This document shows positions 35,346 to 46,188 of a DNA stretch of 64,000 bases, in pieces. This stretch comes from Persicaria tinctoria. Lineage: Eukaryota > Streptophyta > Magnoliopsida > Caryophyllales > Polygonaceae. Each line of letters begins with the position of its first letter. Positions within the stretch are counted from its first letter, which is position 1. Location: assembly GCA_037127255.1 (NCBI GenBank), contig JBANSL010000020.1, forward strand, positions 58,911,598-58,975,597. Reading direction: 5' to 3'. The notes below the pieces were generated by a model. That model worked only from the letters and a program-made list of their open reading frames with translations. It was not told where the DNA came from and did no database searches. A program made the translations under genes and the position numbers.

Positions 35346-37086
35346 AGTTGAGCATCCATTCCCACCCCCACCGCCTTCTCCGTAGAGCTTATGGATGTCT
35401 TTAGCAACTTCTAAATTTCTTTTGTGAGTTTTTGAGTTTTTTCCCTTTTACTTTGATTTTTCTTTTGACAGTGGGGACACTGTCTATTTTTAAGTATGGG
35501 GTGGGGATTCAAAAAACTTATGTGTGTCATTTTTATGTGTTTTGGATCATGTTTTATGTGTTGTACCTTATTTTATGGATTATGTTAGGCATTCATGTTT
35601 AAGTTTTTATGCATTTGAGTCTTTTGTCATATTTTAGTCACTTTAGTCTTGCTTTTAGTTTCATAAAAAAAATGTCAAAAAAAAAAGTGCATGTTTACTT
35701 TTGTTTTATATTGAGTTTATACCCTAACTTAGATGTCCTATGATGATAAAAAATGATTGACTTGATCATGTAAATCCTATGACATGTTTGGAATGTTTAG
35801 CCTAAGTCCATAAAAAATGTTTTTATGTGGATTGTGAACTTGTGATGAAATTGAGCACATATGATCCTAGGCTAAAGGTTGAAATCCAACAAAATTTGTC
35901 CTAGTGAGAATTTTGGCCTTATAGGGAGAACATAAAAAATCCCTCTGCTTTCTTGAGTTTATTTACTCTTCCTATGCATCTCTAAATATTGTGATAGTTA
36001 TTCAAAGCCAATGCATTTATATGTTTATGTGAATGAGAATTAAATGATCGAGGCATCATTTAAGCCAATTTTATCCTCTCTTTACCTACCCTGCATTATC
36101 TCTGCTTGAAGCCAAAACATTAGCCTGAGCCTTTATTTATAAGCTCCACAAAATTATCCTTAGCCAAATTGAGCCTGACACCTATTTGGGAATTAAGACT
36201 TAGAGATGGTGGGAATTATAATTTGGTGGAAGGAAAATGCTTGTGTTTCATTTCAAGTGAGAAGAATTTCTGAGTTTATTGAGTTATGGGTTGGTTTGAT
36301 ATTTTTATCTTGCTATGCATATTTTGTAAAAGGATTTTTGGCTCACCCTATAAATGCACTATATATTTTTTATTTATTTATTTATGTTATTTTTTTTTTT
36401 TTCAAAAAAAAAAAAGAAATTCAGAAAAAGAAAAAAAAATCGAAAAAAAAGAGAAGTATACGTTATGAATAAAGTGCATGAGCCAAATTTACCTTATTTC
36501 CTTTATTTTTGCAAGATTCATACTTTTGAGAGGTTTATTGAGTTTGAGAGGTTGTGTTCTTCATTGAGATGAGCTGGAGAGTTTGGTTGATTCATATGAT
36601 TGAGAGTTATGGTTTGGTTGAGTTGTGTTGAAGATTTAGGAGTCTTGATTCCCGAATTTTATTATGCACCACATAGCCAAATAATTTCATGCCCTTATTT
36701 CTTACCAAGCCACATTACAACCCCGCCGAATGGAGTCTTCTTTGAAGTCTTCCATTGAGCGAAGTCCTCCTGATGGTTCTTGTTTGCATTTACATAATTG
36801 GTTGCGAAGTGGATTATTATAAATTGCAATGTTTATGAGTTTGTATATGGAATTGAGTTGAGAGTTGATCTTCATAGCCTAAACACATTGAGAGTTGAGT
36901 GTAAACACATTATCCTTGTGAGGTTGGATTTATATTGCATATGCCTATGGATCGCTCATATATGTGTGATGACGTTAAATTCACTTGCTTTGCTTTGCTA
37001 CAACTTTATGATGTTGCTTTTGACGAGGGCGAAGACTTGAATGATGTGTTTTAGGTTTTGGTTATTGCTTGAGGACAAGCAAGTCT
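35346..37086 (+). other. Non-coding 3' region of Tat/Athila-like element
   Basis: Starts with a purine-tract-like block after a short inverted repeat (gacagtggggacactgtc, 35467-35484, then aagtatggggtgggg). An A/T homopolymer-rich patch lies at 36361-36460. No gene is seen. Confidence 0.6.
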
Positions 37087-37101
37087 AAGTATGGGGTATT
37101 T
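37087..37101 (+). promoter_or_regulatory. Polypurine tract of Tat/Athila-like element
   Basis: aagtatggggtattt ends at the first base of the 3' LTR, preceded by gcttgaggacaagcaag, the same layout as at 28926-28960. Confidence 0.75.
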
Positions 37102-38490
37102 TGATGTGCATGTTTTTAGTTATATTTTCCCATATGTTTTAATGTCAATTTGAGTCATTTTCATAGGTTTTGCATTGGGTTTAGTGTCTTTTGCATAAGT
37201 TTTCATATTTCATGAGAAATAGATGTCTTCACTAGCTTTTGTGTGTTTTACAGAATTTTGAAAGCTGTTTTTGAAGAAATTTTCAAGAGAGAAAAGATGC
37301 GGAAAAGAATTTAGAGCGTATAGGAAAAAGAACGGAAGCAATCGGAGTTATAACGAAGGAGATACAGACGTTTCTCTAAGTCCGAGATGGACTACCGTCA
37401 TACCGACCCCATAACGACCCTCAGGGGGGTCGGTACCGAAGCTTGATCTGGAAGTACGAAGCAAGAAAAGGGCAACAGTGTTCATACCGACCCTAAGGGG
37501 GGTCGGTACCGAGGTCACCCGCCTCGGTATGGGCTCCAGCGGAGCTTATTTACCCGGATTTAATTATTTTTACCCCTTTTCCTTAGATAGACTTTAGATA
37601 AAATTTATATATTTGTTATTTCCTAATTTAGTTTATGAGCTATTAAGTATAAATAGGATTTTTAGGGTTTGGAGAATCTTCTTCTTCCTCCCACCACTTT
37701 TTCAGCACTTTGAGAATTTGGAACACACGTTTAGAGAGCGTTTGTGAGCGGATTTGAGAGCTTTTTGAAGCGATTTCTTCGGCGAAAGTTGAAGAACGTT
37801 TTGTGAGGCTTTTGTGACGCTTTGTTGACGTTATTCTCAGGTTTTTATGCAATTTAATTTTCTGATTTTTATTTATTTCATTAATTTTGCAATGTCTACC
37901 ATGTTTATGAGTGAGTAGTCGCCTTTTCTAGGGTTGGGGTGATCCCAACGATAGTTATGCTTGCAATTTTGCTATGAATTGATGAATTGATTGGTTTTAT
38001 CTATTTTACGTGCTTAAGTACTCAATGAAAATTGGGGAAATTCCCTTTTGCAATTGAATTGAAAGATTGAATTGTGAATTGGATAGTAATTAGGATTTTG
38101 AAACGAAAGTTTGATAACCTGATTAAGATTGTTAGTAAAGTTTATTAATTTGTGAAAATAAGTTGATTGCTTTGCTAGGGTTGATGCAAGTTGACCTATT
38201 TAATAGATAAAAACATGATTTTTACTTGATTCATTGCACTGCTTGTGTGATTATCGTTGTGGTGATCCCTATGCCCTAGATATTTCATAATATTGATTTT
38301 ATTCCAAAAATTTCAGCAGCCCAAAAACCCCCAAAATTCTATAATTTTCCATCTCTTCTTGCTATTTCTTGCTCTTTGGTAACTAGAATTGAGTCACTGA
38401 CTTTCTCCCTGCGGATGAACTTGACCCTACTATACTATAGCGGGGTTTCGATCTTATAAATTTATTTGTTTGAAATAAAACCCTTCATCA
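37102..38490 (+). repeat. 3' LTR (1,389 bp)
   Basis: Same length as the 5' LTR. Substitutions include tgat[a/g]tgcatg, ggata[a/g]taatt and gcgga[c/t]gaac. Confidence 0.88.
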
Positions 38491-38495
38491 CTCCT

Positions 38496-39234
38496 TTTGA
38501 TCAACTGCTAGGATTCTGTAAAGCCCATGCTTCTTTTCTCCATATAGCACAACTTTCTTAGTTCCAGGGTCATTTATGTAAAAAGAATGTCGAGTAAAGT
38601 ATGCAACTAAGTCATGATCATCAAGGAGCTTCCCAACTGATAATAAGTTGTGCTTGAAGTTAGGCATCATAAGAATATCATTCAAATTTACTGACTCTGA
38701 TAATCTCTGATTACCCATTTCAGTTACAGATTTTATAGTACCATCAGGCAACCCAATATGAACAGCTCTACTGGTTCTAGATTTGTTAATAAGACAGGAA
38801 GATTCAGGTACCATGTGATCAGTGGCACCTGTATCTACTATCCATTCATGTGTGGGAGAAACTGCATCAATAATAGCATTAGAGTTTGCCATTTTACCTG
38901 CAAAATTGGCAAAAGAACTCTCACTGGAATTCTTCCCTTTCATTTTCCTCATTATCTCTCGGTAAACTGCATTTACCATTGTCGAATCAACCTGATTTGA
39001 GCATGCTCTATCATAGACTTCATAGTTGACATCATCCAAGGGACTATTCTCATGAGCAGTGCTCCTCGAGCCTTCCATGTCCCTAAAGCTTCTGTTAGAC
39101 TCAGCATTCATAGCTTCTCTACCTGACTGACTTCCCTTGTCTTTGTCCTTAGGGGATCTGAACCATTCTGGATATCCATGGATCTTGAAACATTGATCCA
39201 CAGAATGACCTCTCATGTTGCAATGAGTACACAA
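38496..39234 (-). pseudogene. Copia 1 gag zinc knuckle and protease
   Basis: The minus-strand frame shows the CCHC knuckle CTHCNMRGHSVDQC, then the aspartic protease motif WIVDTGATDHMV and HNLLSVGKLLDDHDL before the LTR insertion cuts it. The frame itself is open over about 245 codons. Confidence 0.85.
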
Positions 39235-39267
39235 CTTCTCAAGCTTTTGTAGCCTCCTGATTTCCTT

Positions 39268-40112
39268 TCAATCTTTCTTGAAAGGTTGATTCCCAGATAG
39301 ACCTCCTGATTGACCTCCCTGATTCTGTTTCCCTGCTGCAAAAGCGATGGACTCAACCAAGCTATTTCCTGACCCTCCAGACACTGGATTCCCATTATCA
39401 ACTTGCTGGAGAATGTAATAAGCTCTGCCTATGTATGGTAATGGATCCATCGCCATAATCTGATTCTTTGTTGCCTCATATCCCTTATTCAAACTCATCA
39501 GTAGCTGCATTTCTAGACTCAATCTCTGTTATTTTCTTCACAAGATTGCATGTGCACCTGGTAATTGCTCCACAAGAGCACTCGGGTACACTCTCCAGGG
39601 CCTGAAACTCATCCCAATATCGTTTCAAGGTGTTGTATAAGTCTGCAAAACTCATACTACCTTGAGAGACTGCATTCAGCTTCTTTCTAACTCTAAAAAT
39701 CATAGGAGCATTTGATTGACTAAACCTTTCTACCACTTCATCCCATAGTTGTTTAGCAGAGTTGACAAACATAAGACTCTCAACAATATTTTTGACCATA
39801 GAGTTCAATAACCAACACCTTACCATGAAGTCTGCTCTGATTGATCCATTTCTAAAAATCTGGAGAATCACTTGCCGATTGAGCACATGAGCCATTTATG
39901 AATCCAAGCTTACTCTTAGCCCCTAAGGCCATAGTCACACCTCTACTCCATGTCATGAAGTTTGATCCATCAAATGGAATCGCCATGAACTGAGCTCCTG
40001 GGTGGTCTGAATTAGACAAGTACAAAGGGTCATTTGGGTTACCTTGTGTCGTCATTCCTTCGTCTGGTGTTCTGATCTCAAAGTTCCCACTCCCGTTAGT
40101 ACTGAACATCAA
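39268..40112 (-). pseudogene. Copia 1 gag
   Basis: Starts MMFSTNGSGN at 40112. Copia gag hallmarks are FDGSNFMTWSRGVTMAL, KLGFINGSC, LWDEVVERFSQSN and LKRYWDEFQAL. At least two frame breaks (near 39870 and 39500) separate it from the zinc knuckle. Confidence 0.82.
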
Positions 40113-40156
40113 TCAGCTGCGATCTGATTGCCAAGAAGATGATCAAATCCTTGCTT

Positions 40157-40168
40157 GCTCTGATACCA
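40157..40168 (-). promoter_or_regulatory. Primer binding site of copia 1
   Basis: gctctgatacca is the reverse complement of tggtatcagagc and abuts the LTR start at 40169. Confidence 0.85.
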
Positions 40169-40349
40169 TGTGAAGTTGCACTCAGCTTCTTTTGTCCAAT
40201 GTAACAGTGATCAAAATGGAAACTTTGTTTTTGGAAATGCCATCGTCGGCTATGTTGCATTAAATAGGGGGAATCCCCAAAACATAGAGAAATAACCAAA
40301 GTAAGGTAAACAAATAAGATAATTGAAGTAATAGGCATGATATTCTCCA
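40169..40349 (-). repeat. 5' LTR of copia 1
   Basis: 181 bp from tgtgaagttgca to tattctcca. Homologous to 19576-19817 but with a roughly 90-bp deletion. Confidence 0.8.
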
Positions 40350-41167
40350 TAAGAGCTACCAATTCACGCAAAGATGGATTCTTTAAACATGATGAAATTG
40401 AACCAATAGTTCCAACACCGAAAGTGCAACACTAGTTGGCTACTTGGCTTTAAGTGGGTGTTCATAGAAAATAAAATATAAAGCCAAATTGATTGCACAA
40501 AAAATTACCTATCAAAGGTTATATGAAGAAGCTATTCACCAGAAGTGAATATATTTTTGGATCTAAATGTAAATGACGGACGTGTTACTTGCATACGCAT
40601 ATAAATGAAAAAAATTACCTATCAAAGGTTATATGAAGAAATTCCAGGTCAAAGACAATGTTGAGATTCGACCATAAGCTCATGAAGACAGCGCCATCAA
40701 GAAGAATGAGAAGACTTCGAGAAGGATGTTGAATTCAGGGAGAGTATCCGCGCACTGCACTCTTTTTCTCTTCGATTAGGTTTTGTCCCACTGAGTTTTC
40801 CTGACAAGGTTTTTAACGAGACAAATCACCAAAGTGTATCAAATGTCATATGTATTTGTTCTTTTGGTCCTAACTAGTTTTGTCTCATTGGGTTTTCTAG
40901 ACGAGATAACAAGCTTTTTTTTTAATCCCGATTTTAATCAAAAACCCAATATTAAACAAACTGCTAAAATTGGCCTCATACACACCCTATATATACCTAA
41001 TTATTCATCTATTAATAATTATTATTGAGATGTGAAACGATAAAACTTGTTCAACATCGAACAAACCAATGCAAGTCTAGTATATAAGTAGTTGACCTAC
41101 GCTATTACCAATTAGTTTTTTGATGCAACCTCAACATGTTAAAGTGATCGATATAAAATTTGGTTGC
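40350..41167. other. Intergenic sequence with LTR-element remnant
   Basis: No intact gene. At about 40720-40880, gttgaattcagggagagtat and aggttttgtcccactgagttttcctgacaagg resemble a purine tract and LTR sequence common in plant copia elements; its partner is not visible. A direct repeat aaattacctatcaaaggttatatgaagaa occurs at 40503 and 40612. Confidence 0.4.
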
Positions 41168-41338
41168 AAATGATGCGAGCATCCGAATCTCGACGATTGT
41201 GAGAAGAAACAAAATTGTTATAATAAGGAAGGAGGGTATGAGTGCAAATGCGGCGTGGGGTTCATTGGAACGGTACAAAGTCAGATCCTTGCAAACCAGT
41301 AACTTCATCCATACACGGCTGGAATAGCATATAAATAA
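41168..41338 (+). pseudogene. WAK EGF exon remnant
   Basis: Starting at ggttgcaaatga it aligns with the intron 2-side acceptor and exon 2 of the WAK copies. One frame reads CEHPNLDDCEKKQN followed by GGYECKCGVG, the six-cysteine EGF layout. The acceptor AG is lost and the DIDEC codons are partly deleted. The remnant ends at ...ggctggaatagc, where MULE element C is inserted. It shows a third WAK unit once existed between the two copies. Confidence 0.75.
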
Positions 41339-42319
41339 GGGCAAATTGCAACAAACCACCCTTTAAATAAGGTATTTTGCTAAAAATCACCCTTTAAAAC
41401 TTTATTTGCAGGAAACCACCCTTAAGATTGATTCGTTTGCACAAGACCACCACTTGCAATGTTCCCCTCCCCAACGGACAAAATGGAGCCCATCCACCAT
41501 TATTTTATTATTTTATATTAACATCTAATTTTTTTATATTAAAAGAAAATAGAGAAATTCTTTATATTTTTTTCTTCTCTTGCCCTCTTCCCTCTCTCCC
41601 TTGAATTGATAAATAATGAGAGACTATTCCGAGGTTCGAACCGGGGACCTATGGATACTGTACTACCCACAAGTCCTTCCCCCTCTCTCTCCCACTCATA
41701 CCCAAACTAACACGGTATGTCATCTCTCTCAAACTCAAACCCCATACTAGATCAAAAAAAAAAAAAAAAAAAACTCAAACCCCATAAATTTGCCCCCTCT
41801 CCTCTCTCTTTGCACAGTATACTTCAAATAATTTGTCAAAACCTATCAATCGATTTCTATTTATCAAACTTTAAAATCAAATAGTAACGGAGCCCTAGAA
41901 TTTGTGATTTTGTCATCTCAGTTCTTTGAATCCATTTATTTCAAATCAAACCCCCAAAGTTTGTAACTAGAGGAGGAGAAACTAATAGTCAGGGGCGAGG
42001 GCTCACAACTAGGGGAGGGGAAATTACAGGAGTGGGTGGGGTTGGGCGAGCGACGGGAGATTACAGGAATGGGAAATTACATGGCGATGGGTAAGGGGCT
42101 CTCAATTCTTCCTATTTTACTTTTTCAAAAATAATAGTAATAATTCGAGAAAAAAATAAAATAATAGTGGGTGGGACCTATTTTGACAGCTTGGTAACAG
42201 AACAGTGCAAGGGATGGTCTTGTGCAAAGGGAATCAATCTTAAGGGTGGTTTCCTCCAATTAAAGTTTTAAAGGGTGGTTTTTGGTAAAATATCTTATTT
42301 AAAGGGCAGCAATTTGCCC
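41339..42319. mobile_element. MULE-type element C (981 bp)
   Basis: Ends gggcaaattgcaa ... gcaatttgccc, with a perfect 9-bp duplication TATAAATAA (41330-41338, 42320-42328). The inverted repeats of about 110 bp contain three accaccct-type modules. The interior has a tRNA-promoter-like ggttcgaacc (about 41634 on the plus strand) and an A-run (41756-41773). No transposase. Confidence 0.85.
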
Positions 42320-42353
42320 TATAAATAATATAGTTAATATATATATATATATA

Positions 42354-42606
42354 CTCCCTCCGTTAATTAAAACATGTCGTTTTAGACATTTACACATTTT
42401 TTAAGAAAGCAAATAAAAGAAAACAAAAATACATTTATATCCCTAATAATTACTTTATTTTTCTACTTTATTGAAAACTACAACTAACAAACTCATAATC
42501 ATTACAAGGGTAATTTTGAAAAATGAATACCAAAATATCTAAAACGACATGTTTTTCTTAACAAGATTTTACTCTTAAAACGTCATGTTTTTCTTAATGG
42601 ATGGAG
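42354..42606. mobile_element. Stowaway-like MITE
   Basis: 253 bp with inverted ends ctccctccgttaatt... and ...aatggatggag, TA duplicated on both sides, AT-rich, non-coding. Confidence 0.75.
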
Positions 42607-42608
42607 TA

Positions 42609-43356
42609 TATATATAATATATATATATATAATATATACGTGGGTTGGGCCTACTGACCCGTTTGGACTTGATTCTTGGTCCAAACTCTGCCCTTTAGGT
42701 CCATCGGAGCGGACCTATTGGCCTATTTGAGCCAATTATCTCATCCAAACGCACAAATTTAATCGGACGAGTTGAACGAATCGGATGGGTTGACCCATGT
42801 TTAATTAATCAGGTCTAAATACGAAAAACTCATTCCCCTCAAATGACACAATCTTTAGATTAGACGTTATCTCTTCCGATCTAGGGTAACTTTAGTTATG
42901 TCGAACTCCCTAGAGGTTAGAGGATTGATCGGGTTTGAAAAATTCCACATATGCAATTAATGGCATGTGTTAAAAAAAAATGTGGTAGGTAAAGCTAGCT
43001 GAGATCAATCCAAATCTCAAAGCGTACTCGGTCAACGCACTAATTAATCGATACATTTAATATATATGGCCCCATCTCCTCCATCGATACTTAACTTATT
43101 ATACAACTTTACTTAGGTTTGAATAAGCAGATAGACGATGCACGTACACCCGATCCCCAAACCCTGCCAGTTGAGTTAATAATTGCGAGGTTGGACCACT
43201 ACATGTTGGTACTAATCTTTGAAATATTCTAACTCTACGCTTCATTCATTCGATCAGCAACCGTAACTTAATTGTGTAACGCAACTGTAGGTCCGATATA
43301 CATTTATTTGATGGAAAAATTACCAAGAATAATATCAACTATCACTCGTGAATAAA
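42609..43356. other. Intergenic sequence, nothing assigned
   Basis: AT repeats at 42609-42640, then moderately GC-balanced sequence without reading frames or repeats that I can identify. Confidence 0.5.
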
Positions 43357-43361
43357 AAATA

Positions 43362-43903
43362 TGTTGAGAATGAAATGTGAAGAGACAAAATGTCCCACAT
43401 TGAAAGTGTGAAACATAAAGCCTTAGCATATAACCTAGTGGGCAACCCCACCTAATGCCAATTGGTTTTAGGATGGAACCCCGCTCGGCTTATGTGCTAG
43501 GCTATATGCGCATGGGCGCACGTGTGCACACGACCCCCGATCCCGAGTCCTAAACGGACTTCAGTATGGTATCAGAGCGGAAAAGCCAAACGGCCCGACT
43601 CTCGATCCTGGGCTAGCTAAAAAGAGAATGAGATGCTAGACCCGATGTCCAAGTGTCAACTAGAGGCGAAAGACGACCCTAGTTGCACTTGCGGGGGCGT
43701 GTTGAGAATGAAATGTGAAGAGACAAAATGTCCCACATTGAAAGTGTGAAACATAAAGCCTTAGCATATAACCTAGTGGGCAACCCCACCTAATGCCAAT
43801 TGGTTTTAGGATGGAACCCCGCTCGGCTTATGTGCTAGGCTATATGCGCATGGGCGCACGTGTGCACACGACCCCCGATCCCGAGTCCTAAACGGACTTC
43901 AGT
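43362..43903 (+). mobile_element. TRIM element (terminal-repeat retrotransposon in miniature)
   Basis: 542 bp in total. Two identical 204-bp direct repeats (43362-43565, 43700-43903) start TGTTGAGAATG; tgtcccacattg is in each. The primer site tggtatcagagc follows the first repeat after one base. The 134-bp interior has no coding frame and ends in a purine-rich gcgggggcg. The 5-bp flanks AAATA (43357-43361, 43904-43908) match. The terminus ends CAGT rather than CA if this duplication is right; the exact end is therefore slightly uncertain. Confidence 0.88.
43566..43578 (+). promoter_or_regulatory. Primer binding site of TRIM
   Basis: tggtatcagagc (43567-43578), complementary to initiator tRNA-Met, directly after the first repeat. 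Confidence 0.85.
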
Positions 43904-43908
43904 AAATA

Positions 43909-44540
43909 CGAACTTTAAAAATAACTAATTTGTATAAAAACTATATCCAATTAAACCGATTTTGATACCATGAATAAAATTCAGAAACGAAAAATAATTT
44001 AAACTCATAAATATAATTAACAAGAAGTTAGGGAAAATTTTGTAAAATTGGGGGAACTGTTCACTGTTCATCGTCTTCCTCCAGGTCCTCCGGTAGCAAT
44101 CTGACGCTCGCGACCTGTGTAGCTCGGTATGAAATTCGACCTTGCCTGATGACTGATAAGACGATGATTAGTCTGTAGCGCTCAACCGTTTAGATCTAGC
44201 AAGTGGTCAGCTAATGACCTAATTTAAATCTAAACAACTTATTTAAATTTGAGTGGTTAAGACTTAGTCAACTTTACCTAGAGTTATTTTAATAACTCCG
44301 TTGGATCTGAAGTGCCAATATATTATAGGATTAATTCTTCACTAGTATTTTTTTCATATGAAAAACAATTTTGAATAATATGAATATGAACTATCACTCG
44401 TTAGTACAAAATAATATGGATTTTTGAAATTACAAATTCATATATAAATTTTTATGGCATTTCCTAAACAAAGTACTTCCTTAAATAATCAAAATAGAAA
44501 AGCTATTGTAGTTAGAAAAAAATAATAAATTCATATAACT
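43909..44540. other. Intergenic sequence, nothing assigned
   Basis: AT-rich with a short GC-richer patch at 44060-44160. No frame or repeat recognised. Confidence 0.5.
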
Positions 44541-45704
44541 TGATACACGTGTTGTCCCAGACCTATGTCCACTTGAAAAACCATACTGTGAAATCCTGGT
44601 TCGAGGTATTGGATAGATCAATCAAGTCATTTATCATATCAATCATTACTCGGTTCTAGATTGAACCGAATCTAGATCAAATAGAAAACGATCAGGACAA
44701 ATCGTTTGTTTACGAGGTTCGGAAAAATTCCCTACGTCTCCGGCTCAAGAAAGCATTCCACTGTGCTTTAAGGCAAACCAGAAATCATACAAACAAGTCC
44801 TAAGAGGGCAGTGTCTAAGCAAAGTATGAAATACAATCAACATAAACCGAACAACATATGAAAAAAGGTAAAAAGGAATCGAAAGGAAGGGGATAGGAAT
44901 TGTTATGACTCCCTGTATTCAGCATCTTCATGAACTCGTCGGGCTACAACCGAGTCGCCATTCACCGCTGAAGTCATCCTTCGATGCTCTTGCTTTCGTC
45001 GTTCTTCGATTGTGGATCTTAGTCTCACTTCGGTTCAGGATCGAAGCCAAGATCCTTCGATCTGTGGATGGCCTTCGCTTCCTCTTGATTCGAACCTTGT
45101 GCCTTCGACTTCTTCTCGGACGAGAAGCTATACTCTTCTTCCCGGAGCTGCACTCAAGAAGGTCCCGGAGATCGCTCGCTCTCAAACTCTCTCGCTCTCG
45201 CTGGATCTCCCTAACCTCTCGAGTACTCAGGCACTTCAGGTATCGGCGCTGCTCTCTTCTTCTCTTGGATTTTCTCTCACCGGAGTGCCCAACGCCTTTT
45301 CATCACCGGAGACGCCATGGGAGAAGGGAGCTTCTCCCATGACGTCTCCTACTCTCCTCGGGCTCCTCTTCTTGAATCCTAACCCTAGCTCTCTCTTGCC
45401 TCTGATTCCTCTCCGTGCTACAGTGTCGGAGCTCTCTTGTGTTGAACCAGAAAAGGAGCCTTTTATATGAGATGCTTACCATAGTCGAAACGATGCGTCG
45501 AGGTAAGTGAATCAGGAGGAGCTGCGTTGCTGGAGAAGCTTGTGGGTTGTAGATGGGCTGACCTGGTCTGGGCGTTGACCAAAGCTGATGGGTTACCAGC
45601 CCAATAAACAACTCAAGGCTAAATACTCATATACTGCATGATATATTTTTAACTGTCTAGATCCCTGCTTCCCTCGGTGAGTCGGTGCACTATATGGTGT
45701 ATCA
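44541..45704 (-). repeat. Solo LTR candidate (about 1.16 kb)
   Basis: Inverted terminal octamers tgatacac (44541) and gtgtatca (to 45704) give TG...CA ends. Read on the minus strand, it holds catataaaaggct (TATA-like, about 45460-45472), then a GC-richer leader, then phrases frequent in plant LTRs (ctacgtctccgg, agtggacataggtctggg in complement). No coding partner or second copy is in the window, and no 5-bp duplication is seen. The overlapping frames at 44905-45611 look fortuitous. Confidence 0.45.
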
Positions 45705-45716
45705 CAAAATTGTTTC

Positions 45717-46188
45717 GGATATAGATAAACATTGAAAAAAATAATAAATTAAAATATAAATTTTTATAATAAAATTTTATAAATAATATATAATCTAAAA
45801 ATATGTTTTTAATTATTTTTTTTAGTATTTATTCATACTCCAAATAATTTTGTGATGCATCTTAGATGTATATAGTTTTTTAAACTCCACCGGTTTGGGA
45901 AGAGAGTATAGTAGGGGAGCAGAGGATCCGGCTGATATTTTTAACTAAATATCCACTTGTCTTACTTGCTCATATTATTTTTAATTAAATGTCCATGTGC
46001 TGATCCAGGCTGCCCAGCCCCAGTACTCTGAGTTGATCATGACAACGTTGGCTTCTTCAAAGTCCTCCCAAAGTCACCCACGATCGATGCATAAATATAT
46101 CATATTACTAGGGATCGATCTAGCTAGCTATATGTAGATCTATTGATTCCAAAGCAAATAAAACTACTTCAATCCATTGAGAATTGAG
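45717..46188 (+). promoter_or_regulatory. Upstream region of intact WAK copy
   Basis: Homologous to 1-505. It carries the TATA-like ataaatatatca at 46091-46102. Nothing inserted. Confidence 0.6.
46091..46102 (+). promoter_or_regulatory. TATA box candidate, intact WAK
   Basis: ataaatatatca, 87-98 bp before the ATG at 46189, conserved in the left copy. Confidence 0.5.

Larger units (their letters stand above)
32444..38490 (+). mobile_element. Young non-autonomous Tat/Athila-like LTR element (6,047 bp)
   Basis: Two 1,389-bp LTRs (32444-33832, 37102-38490) differ at about five positions. The 5-bp duplication CTCCT flanks it (32439-32443, 38491-38495). The primer site tggcgccgttgccaggga follows the 5' LTR, and a purine tract (aagtatggggtatt) precedes the 3' LTR. 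The 3.27-kb interior has one proline-rich acidic reading frame, now broken, and no polymerase genes. It is inserted in the protease/integrase part of copia 1. Confidence 0.88.
19576..40349 (-). mobile_element. Old Ty1/copia element, split by nested insertions
   Basis: A minus-strand copia. The 5' LTR is at right (about 40169-40349), followed inward by primer site, gag, protease, integrase, reverse transcriptase, RNase H, purine tract and 3' LTR (about 19576-19817). Its body is interrupted by a hAT element (22595-32225) and an LTR element (32444-38490). Removing these with their duplications reconnects pol. Every coding segment carries stops or frameshifts. The two LTRs differ by indels of roughly 30 and 90 bp, so it is the oldest layer of this stack. 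A 5-bp target duplication is not evident. Confidence 0.88.

Noticed and set aside
40096..40371. 91-codon minus-strand frame as a gene
   Set aside because: It runs through the copia 1 LTR and primer site.
40350..40450. Possible host coding fragment (RATNSRKDGFFKHDE in one frame)
   Set aside because: Only about 30 codons before a stop, no family recognised and no splice context.
43362..43903. Direct repeats considered as a Cassandra element or local tandem duplication
   Set aside because: No 5S rRNA-like sequence in the LTR, so not Cassandra; primer site, purine tract and matching flanks favour a TRIM over simple duplication.
44905..45611. Overlapping frames of 145, 152, 102 and 85 codons
   Set aside because: Frames on both strands overlap in a GC-rich LTR-like leader, with no domain or consistent start context.
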